This document shows positions 22,087 to 30,701 of a stretch of 37,526 bases of DNA, piece after piece; position 1 is the first letter of the stretch, and every line of letters starts with the position of its first letter. Made by a program: the position numbers and the translations under genes. Source of the DNA: Anaerolineales bacterium (GTDB lineage: Bacteria; Chloroflexota; Anaerolineae; Anaerolineales; Villigracilaceae). The DNA is taken from positions 1 to 37,526 of the forward strand of contig JAGUZU010000009.1 in the NCBI GenBank assembly GCA_020060625.1. The letters run 5' to 3'. The notes under the pieces were generated by a model that had not been told where the DNA came from, ran no database searches, and saw only the letters and a list, made by a program, of their open reading frames with translations.

Positions 22087-23898
22087 GGTTTCTTCGCAGG
22101 ATTAAACGACGAAAAATACGACCGCCAATATTCAGACCGCGCGCTGGTAAACCGCATGGTCGAATACTTCGGCACGCAAACCAGACGGCTGGGACTGGCA
22201 TCCCTCTTCATCATTCTGCTGGGGTTCATCGGCGCGGCATTGCCGGTGGTCGTCAGCCGCATGGTGGACATGATCCAGGGGCAGCCGAGCATCGCGTCCA
22301 TAGCATGGGTGGGGCTGGCATTGGTCATCGTGGCGTTCGGCTTGTGGGGGCTGAACTGGCTGAGGCGGAGTCTGATCGTGCGCGCCGTCGGGGATGTGGT
22401 TTTGGAAATGCGGTCGCGCGCCTTCCGCGCCGCCGCCGAACATGATCTTTCCTTCTACGACCAGTTTTCATCGGGGCGCATCGTCTCGCGCATCACCTCC
22501 GATACGAACGACTTCGGTCAACTCGTGGTCATCGTCACCGATGTGGTCGCGCAGATCTTTCAAGCAGTGTTGATCGCCATCGTCCTCTTCCGCACGGAAT
22601 GGCGGCTTTCGCTTTTACTGATCGGCTTCCTGCCCATCATCTTTGCGATTGCGGCAGGTTTTCGCGCCATGGCGCGGCGCGTGACAAAACGCGGCATGAA
22701 AGCCATGGCGGATGTAAACGCCGCCATCAAGGAAACCATCAGCGGCATTTCGATTGCGAAAAATTTCAGGCAGGAAGAAAGCATCTTCCAGTCGTTCGAC
22801 GAATCGAACCAGCAGTCGTATCACGTCAACGTCCAGCGCGGTTTCGTGCTTTCGCTGGTCTTCCCCACGTTGAACGCGCTGGGCGGAATTTTCGTCGGCG
22901 TGCTGATCTATGTCGGCGGATGGAGCGCGGCGCAGGGCGCGGTCAGCATCGGCGCGTGGTATCTCTTCATCATGAGCCTCGACCAGTTCTTCTTCCCCGT
23001 TTTGAATCTCACCTCGTTCTGGGCGCAGATACAAGGCGGGCTTTCCGCCGCCGAGCGTGTATTCGCATTGATCGATGCCGACCCGAACGTGATTCAGTCG
23101 GAGACGAAGGATGTGCCGCGGCTCAAAGGCGAAGTCCGATTCGAGCATCTGCACTTCCGCTATTCGGACAAGGAAGCGGTTCTCACGGACTTCGACCTGC
23201 TCATACAACCCGGAGAGAATCTTGCCCTTGTCGGTCATACTGGCGCGGGGAAGTCGTCCATTGCCAAGTTGATCGCGCGGTTTTACGAATTCCAGCAGGG
23301 GCGCCTGCTCGTGGATGGGCGCGACATCCGCACATTCGACTTGATCCAATACCGGCGTCAACTCGGCATTGTTTCACAGGTTCCGTTTCTGTTTTCAGGC
23401 ACGGTAATGGATAACATCCGCTATGCCGCGCCGGGCGCGCCGGAAAGCGAACTGCTCCGCCTTGCCAGACAAATCGGCGATGGCGAATGGCTGGAGACCC
23501 TGCCCGACGGCTTGCAAACCGAAGTGGGCGAGCGCGGCAACCGCCTCTCGATGGGTCAGCGTCAATTGGTGGCGTTGATGCGGGTTCTCGTCCAAAATCC
23601 CGCCATCTTCATCCTCGACGAGGCGACTGCCAGCATCGATCCCTTCACCGAATGGCAGATCCAACAGGCGTTGAATCTCATCTTAAAGAACACGACCAGC
23701 ATTCTAATCGCGCACCGCCTGTCCACGGTAAAAGCCGCGGACCGAATCGTGGTGATGCAAAAAGGCGCAATCATCGAGGAGGGCAATCACGAAAGCCTGC
23801 TCGAACACGGCGGTCACTACGCCGAGTTATACAACACGTATTTCCGGCATCAATCGCTTGCCTATGTGGAGCAGATGAAGGAAATGGTGGCAAAGTAG
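22084..23898 (+). CDS. ABC exporter half-transporter, catalytic-site partner
   Basis: 604-aa fused membrane/ATPase subunit. It has six N-terminal helices, Walker A GHTGAGKS (about 383), a deviant signature LSMGQ (488-492) in place of LSGGQ, Walker B FILDEATA with the true catalytic Glu (about 513), and IAHRLST. With the preceding gene it makes one complete ATP site (this Walker A/B with the partner's LSGGQ) and one degenerate site (the partner's Asp with LSMGQ). That is the asymmetric layout of heterodimeric exporters such as TM287/288 and BmrCD. Substrate unknown. No Shine-Dalgarno is evident, because the preceding 70 nt are a heptamer array. The gene ends at a bidirectional terminator. Confidence 0.92.
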   Translation: MGFFAGLNDEKYDRQYSDRALVNRMVEYFGTQTRRLGLASLFIILLGFIGAALPVVVSRMVDMIQGQPSIASIAWVGLALVIVAFGLWGLNWLRRSLIVRAVGDVVLEMRSRAFRAAAEHDLSFYDQFSSGRIVSRITSDTNDFGQLVVIVTDVVAQIFQAVLIAIVLFRTEWRLSLLLIGFLPIIFAIAAGFRAMARRVTKRGMKAMADVNAAIKETISGISIAKNFRQEESIFQSFDESNQQSYHVNVQRGFVLSLVFPTLNALGGIFVGVLIYVGGWSAAQGAVSIGAWYLFIMSLDQFFFPVLNLTSFWAQIQGGLSAAERVFALIDADPNVIQSETKDVPRLKGEVRFEHLHFRYSDKEAVLTDFDLLIQPGENLALVGHTGAGKSSIAKLIARFYEFQQGRLLVDGRDIRTFDLIQYRRQLGIVSQVPFLFSGTVMDNIRYAAPGAPESELLRLARQIGDGEWLETLPDGLQTEVGERGNRLSMGQRQLVALMRVLVQNPAIFILDEATASIDPFTEWQIQQALNLILKNTTSILIAHRLSTVKAADRIVVMQKGAIIEEGNHESLLEHGGHYAELYNTYFRHQSLAYVEQMKEMVAK

Positions 23899-23902
23899 TA
23901 AA

Positions 23903-23933
23903 AAAATCTCCCGATAAATTATCGGGAGATTTT
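23903..23933. terminator. Bidirectional terminator
   Basis: A perfect 13-bp stem (23903-23915 with 23921-23933) around aaatt has A's before and T's after, and serves the convergent ABC exporter and RCK/permease operons. Confidence 0.92.
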
Positions 23934-23937
23934 CGTT

Positions 23938-24618
23938 TCATAAAATGGATCGGTCGGGCGGCTCAAGCAGGGTAGCGAGTTGTTTCGCGCCTTCGTCATC
24001 GGTGACGGCAAGCACCTCATCGCCCGCTTCAAAGGCAATCGTGCCGCGCGGCAGGGTGACCTGTCCCTTGCGGATGATGGCGGCGATCACGCATTGGTCG
24101 GGCAAGCCCAAATCTTTGAGCGGGACTCCAATTGCCTTCGCGCCGGGCGGAACTTTTTCTTCGACCAGCGAATAGCGCCCGCGGCGGAGTTTGAGAAGGG
24201 TCATCATGTCGCCGAGCGATATTTCCTCCTGGATGAGGTGAGCCATTACGTCCGCCTGGTTGATGGTCTCATCCACGTGGAAGTTATCGTCGAAGAGCCA
24301 GGCGTTGCGCGGGTTATTGATCCGCGCCACCGTGCGGCGAATTTTGAACATGGTGCGCGCAAGGTAACACAAGACGAGATTGGCGGCGTCGTCGTTGGTG
24401 CAAGCCACGAGCACGTTCGCTTTTTCCAAGCCAGCCTGTTTTAACACGGCGGGGTCGGCCGCCTGTCCCTCGTAGATGACTTCAGTGGGAAGTTCGTGGT
24501 GAAGGCGGGCAAGCAGTTCGCGGCGGTGTTCCACGAGGCGGACTTCATAATTCTGGGCAAGCAGGTCGGCGGCGAGTTGGGCGCCTGTGCGCCCGCCTCC
24601 GGCAATGAATACGAACAT
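23938..24618 (-). CDS. RCK/TrkA-type potassium transport regulator (second copy)
   Basis: 226-aa protein with an N-terminal Rossmann RCK_N domain (GGGRTGAQLA nucleotide-binding loop, acidic VEH at the end of the second strand) and a C-terminal RCK_C domain (about 145-220). Such subunits gate K+ channels and transporters in response to NAD(H), ATP/ADP or c-di-AMP. It starts one base after the stop of the other RCK gene. Together with the KimA-like permease it forms an operon, so its probable job is controlling that permease, perhaps as a hetero-oligomer with its neighbour. No TrkH/KtrB gene is in the window. Confidence 0.87.
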   Translation of the reverse strand: MFVFIAGGGRTGAQLAADLLAQNYEVRLVEHRRELLARLHHELPTEVIYEGQAADPAVLKQAGLEKANVLVACTNDDAANLVLCYLARTMFKIRRTVARINNPRNAWLFDDNFHVDETINQADVMAHLIQEEISLGDMMTLLKLRRGRYSLVEEKVPPGAKAIGVPLKDLGLPDQCVIAAIIRKGQVTLPRGTIAFEAGDEVLAVTDDEGAKQLATLLEPPDRSIL

Positions 24619-24619
24619 G

Positions 24620-25285
24620 TTAAGCCTCCTTGCCTTCCTGCAATTTCGCTCGAAGGGCTTCTACGCCTTCGAGCGTCGCGCTGACGGTAAGCACGTCGCC
24701 CGCTTTGAGCGCCGCGTTTGGAGAAGGCAGTTCCGCGCGCCCGGCGCGGGTAAGCGCAGCGCAGACGATTTCGCCGCATCCTTCGAGAAGATCGGAGACG
24801 GTCATCCCATCCCATTTTTTGGAGATGTACATTTCGTACATTTCCACTTCGCCATTTCCGGCGGAGAAAACCGCGCGAAGCGACGGGTCAATGAGCAGTT
24901 CCTGCACGCGTTCCGCGCCCCAGGCAGTGGAGCTGACAATCTGCAAGCCAAACGCTTCGAGCATGTCGCGCATGGCGGGGTCGTAATTGCGGACGATGAC
25001 CTGCTTTACGTTGGGGTAATGGGTGCGGATGGTATGCCCGATGACGGCGTTCATTGTGTCCGAGTTGGTAACGACGGCGATGCCGTCGGCTTTGTCTGCG
25101 CCGGCGCGGGATAATGTGTCGGCGGAGAGAGAGTCTCCTTCGACGGTGCGTCCTCGAAAGTCCGGGTGGAGGCGGTTGAATGCCTGATGGCTGCTATCCA
25201 CCACCGCCACTTGATATCCGTTTTTGAAGAGCCGGTAGGACAGTTCCGCCCCAACTCTTCCGCAGCCGATAATAATAAAGATCAT
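24620..25285 (-). CDS. RCK/TrkA-type potassium transport regulator (first copy)
   Basis: 221-aa RCK protein. IIIGCGRVGAELS forms the nucleotide-binding loop (GxGxxG) and VVDSS ends the second strand. TNSDTMNAVIG is a typical RCK_N segment, and a C-terminal RCK_C domain follows (SGSV-like VSDLLEGCGEIVCAALTRAG). Its ATG overlaps the permease stop in ATGA (25282-25285), so translation is coupled to the permease. The two RCK proteins differ in sequence and may assemble together. Partner and ligand are inferred from the family. Confidence 0.9.
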   Translation of the reverse strand: MIFIIIGCGRVGAELSYRLFKNGYQVAVVDSSHQAFNRLHPDFRGRTVEGDSLSADTLSRAGADKADGIAVVTNSDTMNAVIGHTIRTHYPNVKQVIVRNYDPAMRDMLEAFGLQIVSSTAWGAERVQELLIDPSLRAVFSAGNGEVEMYEMYISKKWDGMTVSDLLEGCGEIVCAALTRAGRAELPSPNAALKAGDVLTVSATLEGVEALRAKLQEGKEA

Positions 25286-27258
25286 TTTTCAACTCCTTGG
25301 CGCCCGTCGCCTTCATGGACGTGGTACGGCACATTGGTAATGACAATGCCATGCTGGTTCTTGAGCTGGTCACGCAGGATGTTCGCCGTGTTGGTGTGCA
25401 AGGCTCCGCTGAAACGGTTGTCGGAGACGAACTCCGGCACGACGACAGTGATGGTTTCGCCGGGCTGGCGCTGTTCGGCAATGTCGGCAATGTATTCGAG
25501 CAGGGGTTCGACGAAAAGGCGGTAGGGGGAATCGAGCATGACAAGACGGACGCCCTCCCCCCAGGTTTCCCATTTCTTGCGGACTTTCTCGGCGTCCTCC
25601 GGCTCGATGACGATATGCACAGCGGTCACATCGTCGGATAACATGCGGGCATAGCGCAGGGCGGAAAGCGATCCCTGATGCACGCCGCTGATCGGCATGA
25701 TGACGCGGTGACGCATGGCGTGAGGCGGGATGGCGCCGACGTTATCCAGCGAGAGTTTTTCAGCGAGGTTTCTATAATGGCGGTGAATAAACCAAAATAC
25801 CGCGACAAGCGCTGGAATGAGAATCAAAACCAGATATGCGCCGTCACGAAATTTTGTCACTGCGAAGACCATCATTACGATTGCTGTGCAAAACGCGCCA
25901 AAACCATTGATGAACATTTTTAAACGCCATGTTTTTTCGGGGCGAAGCACAGAACCGCGCTCCCGCTTTTCTTCACCGGGTTTCAACTTTCCAATTTTCC
26001 GCCAGCGCAATGACATGCCGCCCTGTGAAAGAGTGAATGACAGAAATACGCCGATGGCATACAGGGGGATGAGGCGCGTCACACTGGCATTAAAAAGCAC
26101 GATCAATCCCGATGAGATTAGGGCAAGAGTGACGATACCGCGCGAGTAGACCAGCCTGCTTCCGCGATAAGACAATTGGCGCGGAAGAAATCCGTCCTTT
26201 GCCACCAGCGCCCCCAAACGGGGAAAATCGGCAAAGGCGGTATTTGCAGCCATTATCAGAATCACAGTAGTTGCCGAGATAAGCATGAGATACAACGTGC
26301 CGCGCCCGTCGTATATCGTGCGCGCCAGTTGGGAAATTACCGTCTCCGTTTCGGATGGGATGGCATGAATATGGCGGGCAAGATAGGAAATGCCGAGGAA
26401 GAAAGAGCTTAGGATCACAGCCATCCAAACCAGGGTAATCCCTGCGTTCTTGCTACGAGGCTCCTTAAAGGCTGTGATGCCGTTTGAAATTGCCTCGATC
26501 CCCGTCAACGCCGCCGTTCCGCTGGAAAATGCGTGCAGAATCAGGAATGGCGTAATAACCGCCAAGGGTCCATGTATCTCCAATTCGGGCGGATCAACCA
26601 CAACTCCCAAGTGTCCCGATATAAGCCGCCATAAACCGGTCAGGATGGTGACAAGCATCATGGCAACGAAGAAGTAGGTGGGTATCGAGAACGCAAACCC
26701 GGACTCCTTCACACCTCGCAGGTTGACCAGCATGATGAAGAAAATAAAACCCACTGCGACCGGCACACGATAGGGGTAAAGCGCCGGAAACGCCGAAGTC
26801 AGTTGCGCCACGCCAGCCGCAATGGACACGGAGACGGTCAGAATATAATCCGTCAAAAGCGCCGAACCAGCAACCAGCGCGGGAAACTCGCCAAGATTGT
26901 CGCGCGAAACAATATATGCGCCGCCACCATCGGGGTAGGCGTGGATGGTCTGCTCGTAGGAAATGGCAACAATTGCCAGCAGAACCACGATGGCAATGGA
27001 GATGGGAAATATAAAACCGAAAGCCGCCGTACCCGCCGCCGCAAGGATGACAAGAATTTCCTGCGAGGCATAGGCGGTGGATGAAAGCGCGTCCGAGGCG
27101 AATACAGCCAGCCCAATTCTCTTCCCGATGGTTTGATGTGGGGCATCGGCTGTGGATAATGGACGCCCAATAAACCAGGAACGCCACGAACGCGGTGGTT
27201 TATGAGCAGTTGTCCGTTCGATGATGGGGGTTTGCGAGCCGTCACTTTGATTGATCAT
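25282..27258 (-). CDS. KimA-like APC-superfamily potassium importer
   Basis: 658-aa permease with about twelve membrane helices followed by a cytosolic C-terminal domain (about 530-650, beginning HRVIMPISGVHQGSL). ASDALSSTAYASQEI, YPDGGGAYIVSRDNLG and DYILTVSVSIAAG match the KUP/KimA-type branch of the APC superfamily closely in my recollection of Bacillus KimA, a high-affinity proton-coupled K+ importer inhibited by c-di-AMP. The start MINQSDG (27258) was preferred over an in-frame ATG 63 nt upstream that lies inside the promoter hairpin. Two RCK genes are coupled downstream, which strengthens the K+ assignment. An amino-acid permease role is the main alternative. Confidence 0.85.
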   Translation of the reverse strand: MINQSDGSQTPIIERTTAHKPPRSWRSWFIGRPLSTADAPHQTIGKRIGLAVFASDALSSTAYASQEILVILAAAGTAAFGFIFPISIAIVVLLAIVAISYEQTIHAYPDGGGAYIVSRDNLGEFPALVAGSALLTDYILTVSVSIAAGVAQLTSAFPALYPYRVPVAVGFIFFIMLVNLRGVKESGFAFSIPTYFFVAMMLVTILTGLWRLISGHLGVVVDPPELEIHGPLAVITPFLILHAFSSGTAALTGIEAISNGITAFKEPRSKNAGITLVWMAVILSSFFLGISYLARHIHAIPSETETVISQLARTIYDGRGTLYLMLISATTVILIMAANTAFADFPRLGALVAKDGFLPRQLSYRGSRLVYSRGIVTLALISSGLIVLFNASVTRLIPLYAIGVFLSFTLSQGGMSLRWRKIGKLKPGEEKRERGSVLRPEKTWRLKMFINGFGAFCTAIVMMVFAVTKFRDGAYLVLILIPALVAVFWFIHRHYRNLAEKLSLDNVGAIPPHAMRHRVIMPISGVHQGSLSALRYARMLSDDVTAVHIVIEPEDAEKVRKKWETWGEGVRLVMLDSPYRLFVEPLLEYIADIAEQRQPGETITVVVPEFVSDNRFSGALHTNTANILRDQLKNQHGIVITNVPYHVHEGDGRQGVEK

Positions 27259-27280
27259 GATTACCAACTTGAAAATAACA

Positions 27281-27315
27281 AATCCGTCCGTGCAAAGACA
27301 CAAGGACGGATTATA
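27281..27315 (-). promoter_or_regulatory. Promoter and 5' hairpin of the permease operon
   Basis: On the minus strand TATAAT (27315-27310) is followed within a few bases by a stem, ggacggatt/aatccgtcc (27304-27312 with 27281-27289 in plus coordinates), 9 bp around 14 nt. The mRNA would begin with this hairpin, possibly protecting its 5' end or acting as a regulatory target. It is too small for a known c-di-AMP riboswitch. Confidence 0.5.
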
Positions 27316-27330
27316 GTACAAATCCGTTTT

Positions 27331-30300
27331 TCAGGAGGAATTGATTCCCCTCGCCTGGCTGAGGGGGATCTGCAAATAAAAGGTGCTGCCCTTGCCCACC
27401 ACGCTATCCACCCATACGCGCCCGCGATGGCTTTCCGCAATGGAATGCACAATGGCGAGACCCAAACCGGAGCCGGGCTGGGAGCGCGCCTCGCGCTGTT
27501 TGCCGCGATAGAACTTCTCGAACAAGCGCGGCAAATCCTCCGGCGGGATGCCGATGCCGGAATCCTCGATAGCGAAGATCAAATAGCCGGGCTGGGAAAG
27601 CGTGCGGATGAACACGCTTCCACTCTCCGGCGTGTACTTGATCGCATTTTCCGTCAGGTTGTACAACGCCTGATGTAAAAGAGCCTGGTCGGCTTCCACC
27701 GCATGGGGCATGTCCCTGGGAAGTTCGACGTTCAGCGTAATGTTCTTTTGCGAAGCCTGCAATTGCAGGGCGCTTGTGGCGCGTTCGATAATATCCAGAA
27801 CGCTCACGCTTTCCACCTGAAGACCAACGCCAAACTCGATGCGTCCCAGGTCGAGCAGGTTATTCACCAAACGGGACATGTTCTCCACGCCCGAAATGAT
27901 CTTCTTTACATAGCCCTGCTGCTGCTCGTTCAACTCGCCGACGGTATCCAGCATGGTGGCGTACCCCCGCATCAAGGTCAGGGGGGAGCGGAGGTCGTGG
28001 CTCACCGTCGCCACGAACTCGGACTTCATCGTATCCAGTTCCTTGAAATGCGTCACATCGCGCATGATGCACACCCGCCCGATCTGGCGTCCCTCCACCA
28101 TTACGGATGAAGCGGTTGCGAGATACGTGCGTTTATCTCCCAGAACGATCTCCGCGGACTGCCGTTCCGAGGTGGCGCTTTGCAAAAGATTCAGCAGGGG
28201 TTTCAGCTTGATGACCTTCTCGGTTTCCATGCCGCTGGAGCCGTCCACGCGATGCCCAAGCGCGGAAGCCGCCGCCAGGTTCGCCAGCAGTAATCGGTTG
28301 CGATGATCCGTCACGAGGACAGGATCCGGGGTCGAATTGATGATCGCTTCCAGTTGTCTGCGCGAAGCTTCCACGTTCAGGAAGAGATGCGCGTTCGCAA
28401 CCGCCAGCGCCGCCTGCCCTGCCAGCGTGTTCACGAAACGCACGTCTGAATCCGAAAACTTGCGCGGCTGCTCGTATCCCGCCCACACCACGCCGTAATA
28501 ACGATTTTCATGACGAAGCGCCACAGCCAGCAGCGCCAACGGCTGAGACTTGGAAGCATCCAAACTCAATTCGCGCGAACGCCCCAAGTTGGGCAGGACG
28601 ATCTTTTCCTGGCTGTGGGCAAGATCGAGAATCTGGTCGTCGAGATGGGCATACGCATCCTGCGCCGGACCCAGCGCGAAGCGCGAAGGCAGCTCGATGA
28701 TGGTGTCGGGAAGAATGTTCGGCGACAACACCACGCGGACGGAATTTGCCCCCGTGGAAAGGATCGCCTCCAGCACCGGCTTGACCGCATCCTGCATCTC
28801 CAAGCTGGATGCAACTCCCTGGCTGACTTTCAAGAGACGGTTGAGTTCCTCCAGCCGCGCCTGCAAACTGATTCGCATTTGCTCGAAGGCGCGCCGCAAC
28901 TGGGCGACTTCATCCTCGCCCCTCACTTGAAGCGGATGATCGAGATTTCCCTGCGCGATGCGGTTCGCCTCCGCCGCCAGCCCCTGCAGGGAACCTGTCA
29001 CCACGCGCAGACCCAGCCGCAGCGATATCATCGCCACCAACGCAAGGACGACGATCATCGTGGCGAGCGGCGTGGCAATGTTCAACGCCAGTTGCTGCGC
29101 CCGCTGGGCGGGGACCGTCAGCACAATTGCCCAGGGACGCCCGACAACAGGCTGGTAATACACCATCTGGCGCGTCCCGTCGGAGGCGGTATCGTCATAG
29201 AAGAACGGCTGGCTTCCACGCTGACCGGCGTACGTCGAAAGGGACTGCGTTCTGTCCGAATGGTAGATCACCTGGTTGTTTTCGTTCAACAACATGCCCG
29301 CCCCGCCCAGGTCGCGCATATTGTTGAGGCTTTCGATCAGCGGCAGCGTGAGCGGGTTTGCCTCCAGCGTGGTGCGCCCGATCAAAATTCGACGCACCTG
29401 CCCGGAAGGCTCCACAATTGCCACCAAAAAGGACACGCGCGACAAATCCTCCAGCGAAGCGGGAGGAATGGAATAGATCTGCGTCAGAACCCCGTTCGTT
29501 GCCAGCAGAATCCCCGTTTCTTCTTCGGGGTAAAGCTTGAAATCCGCGCGGGCAGAAACGGGGTAGATCGCCAGCAGGGCATTGCTGCCTGCATCCAACA
29601 CCATGAATTGATCGAAATACGGCACAGCCTGTATCCGCGAACCGATCACGGACGTCAATTCCTCCCCGCTGGATTCCAGCAAACGGGGATCCAAAGCCAG
29701 CTGCACCGTCAGGTTCTGACCGGTTTCAAGGAAGAAAGGCACGCTCTGCGCCACCGACTCCCCCGCGCTCGAAAGCCTGTCTTCGAGCAGTTCTCGCGCG
29801 GCGCGTCCCGCCACCACCCAGTCCCCGACCAGCAGGGTAAGAAGCAAAAGCAAAATGAACGTGCCGACCGCAAAAAGGAAACGCGATTCCAGGCTCTTTT
29901 CGCCCGGCGAAGGCTGCAACGGCTGTTTGCCGCCCCATAAATTCGGGAGCGCCGCCGAAACGATCTGCGCCACCAAACCGCCGATCAACATCTCACCGCC
30001 GAACGCAAGCGTGACAATACCCGCATTGCTCAGGGCAAAATCCAACCGCGCAGTGGCGGGAGCGGCGGCGCTCACCCCCCATTGCGTGAAAAGCGCGCTC
30101 AAAACATAAAAAAGCGTATGGAGTGGAATTAACAGCAACGCCCCCACCAACGGTTGGCGCAGCAACCGATAGGCAGACGTGCGGTATCGCTGGCGCGTAT
30201 TGATCGAAAACCAGACGCCGAGAAACGCCAGTTCAAGGATCGAAAAGAGGGAATAACTATCCCATGCGCCGCGCAGCAGCCCGGCGAATGCGCCAAGCGC

Positions 30301-30639
30301 CGCCGCGCCGATCGGACCGAGCAAGCCGCCGCCCAACAGCAGGGGAATGGCGGAAAAAACCATCAGCGCAGAACCCGGCACATCGGCGGGCAGACCAGGA
30401 AACGGTCGGGCGGAGGCGGAAGTCAGTCGAACTCCAATGAACAGGGTTGTGATGGGAATCAAAACAAAAAATGCAAGAAAAATCCCCCATTCGCGTCCCC
30501 GCCAGACCGGCTGGTAGCTTCGCCGCCGGTACAGCAGGTACAACAAAACTCCCAACAGAGCCGCCCACACGAACATACCTGCAAGGGTAGGCGGGGCTGG
30601 AAACGCAATGCCTGCAAGGAGCGTAAAAATGAAATCCAT
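27331..30639 (-). CDS. Large membrane sensor histidine kinase (7TM-like, CACHE, HAMP, GAF, PAS)
   Basis: 1102-aa sensor kinase. Order: multi-helix membrane N-terminus (1-245); helix near 258-275; extracellular double-CACHE-like region (about 280-520); helix (about 525-548); HAMP (550-602); coiled linker; GAF (about 615-765); PAS (about 770-870, beginning LEAIINSTPDPVLVTD); HisKA with phospho-acceptor His881 in SHDLRSP; HATPase with N box NLTENAIKYT, G1 EDSGIGI, F box FEKFYRG and G2 GSGLGLAI. All catalytic boxes are intact. No response regulator is adjacent, so it is an orphan kinase here. A -10 box lies 8 nt before the ATG. The signal is unknown; the extracellular CACHE implies a small-molecule ligand. 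Confidence 0.9.
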   Translation of the reverse strand: MDFIFTLLAGIAFPAPPTLAGMFVWAALLGVLLYLLYRRRSYQPVWRGREWGIFLAFFVLIPITTLFIGVRLTSASARPFPGLPADVPGSALMVFSAIPLLLGGGLLGPIGAAALGAFAGLLRGAWDSYSLFSILELAFLGVWFSINTRQRYRTSAYRLLRQPLVGALLLIPLHTLFYVLSALFTQWGVSAAAPATARLDFALSNAGIVTLAFGGEMLIGGLVAQIVSAALPNLWGGKQPLQPSPGEKSLESRFLFAVGTFILLLLLTLLVGDWVVAGRAARELLEDRLSSAGESVAQSVPFFLETGQNLTVQLALDPRLLESSGEELTSVIGSRIQAVPYFDQFMVLDAGSNALLAIYPVSARADFKLYPEEETGILLATNGVLTQIYSIPPASLEDLSRVSFLVAIVEPSGQVRRILIGRTTLEANPLTLPLIESLNNMRDLGGAGMLLNENNQVIYHSDRTQSLSTYAGQRGSQPFFYDDTASDGTRQMVYYQPVVGRPWAIVLTVPAQRAQQLALNIATPLATMIVVLALVAMISLRLGLRVVTGSLQGLAAEANRIAQGNLDHPLQVRGEDEVAQLRRAFEQMRISLQARLEELNRLLKVSQGVASSLEMQDAVKPVLEAILSTGANSVRVVLSPNILPDTIIELPSRFALGPAQDAYAHLDDQILDLAHSQEKIVLPNLGRSRELSLDASKSQPLALLAVALRHENRYYGVVWAGYEQPRKFSDSDVRFVNTLAGQAALAVANAHLFLNVEASRRQLEAIINSTPDPVLVTDHRNRLLLANLAAASALGHRVDGSSGMETEKVIKLKPLLNLLQSATSERQSAEIVLGDKRTYLATASSVMVEGRQIGRVCIMRDVTHFKELDTMKSEFVATVSHDLRSPLTLMRGYATMLDTVGELNEQQQGYVKKIISGVENMSRLVNNLLDLGRIEFGVGLQVESVSVLDIIERATSALQLQASQKNITLNVELPRDMPHAVEADQALLHQALYNLTENAIKYTPESGSVFIRTLSQPGYLIFAIEDSGIGIPPEDLPRLFEKFYRGKQREARSQPGSGLGLAIVHSIAESHRGRVWVDSVVGKGSTFYLQIPLSQARGINSS

Positions 30640-30653
30640 TTTTTTGAATTATA
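30640..30653 (-). promoter_or_regulatory. Near-leaderless promoter of the histidine kinase
   Basis: A minus-strand TATAAT (30653-30648) ends 8 nt before the ATG at 30639. No Shine-Dalgarno lies in the intervening A-rich octamer. Confidence 0.5.
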
Positions 30654-30656
30654 GCC

Positions 30657-30701
30657 CCAAAACTTCGGGCGGGCTTTACAAGATTGTAGAGAAAACCCGA
30701 A
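30657..30701 (-). terminator. Weak terminator-like hairpin after the acyltransferase gene
   Basis: On the minus strand TTCGGG (30701-30696) pairs with CCCGAA (30669-30664), with an inner ctctacaa/ttgtaaag stem, followed by GTTTTGG. The T-tract is short. It separates the acyltransferase from the histidine kinase promoter. Confidence 0.35.

Noticed and set aside
27259-27330. c-di-AMP (ydaO-type) riboswitch before the KimA-like gene
   Set aside because: The leader is about 50 nt with one simple hairpin. The known aptamer is much larger and its conserved sequences are not visible.
28510-29940. A 476-codon plus-strand open frame antisense to the histidine kinase
   Set aside because: Gln/Arg/His-rich composition with no motif. 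It is the high-GC shadow of the kinase gene, whose domains are all recognisable.
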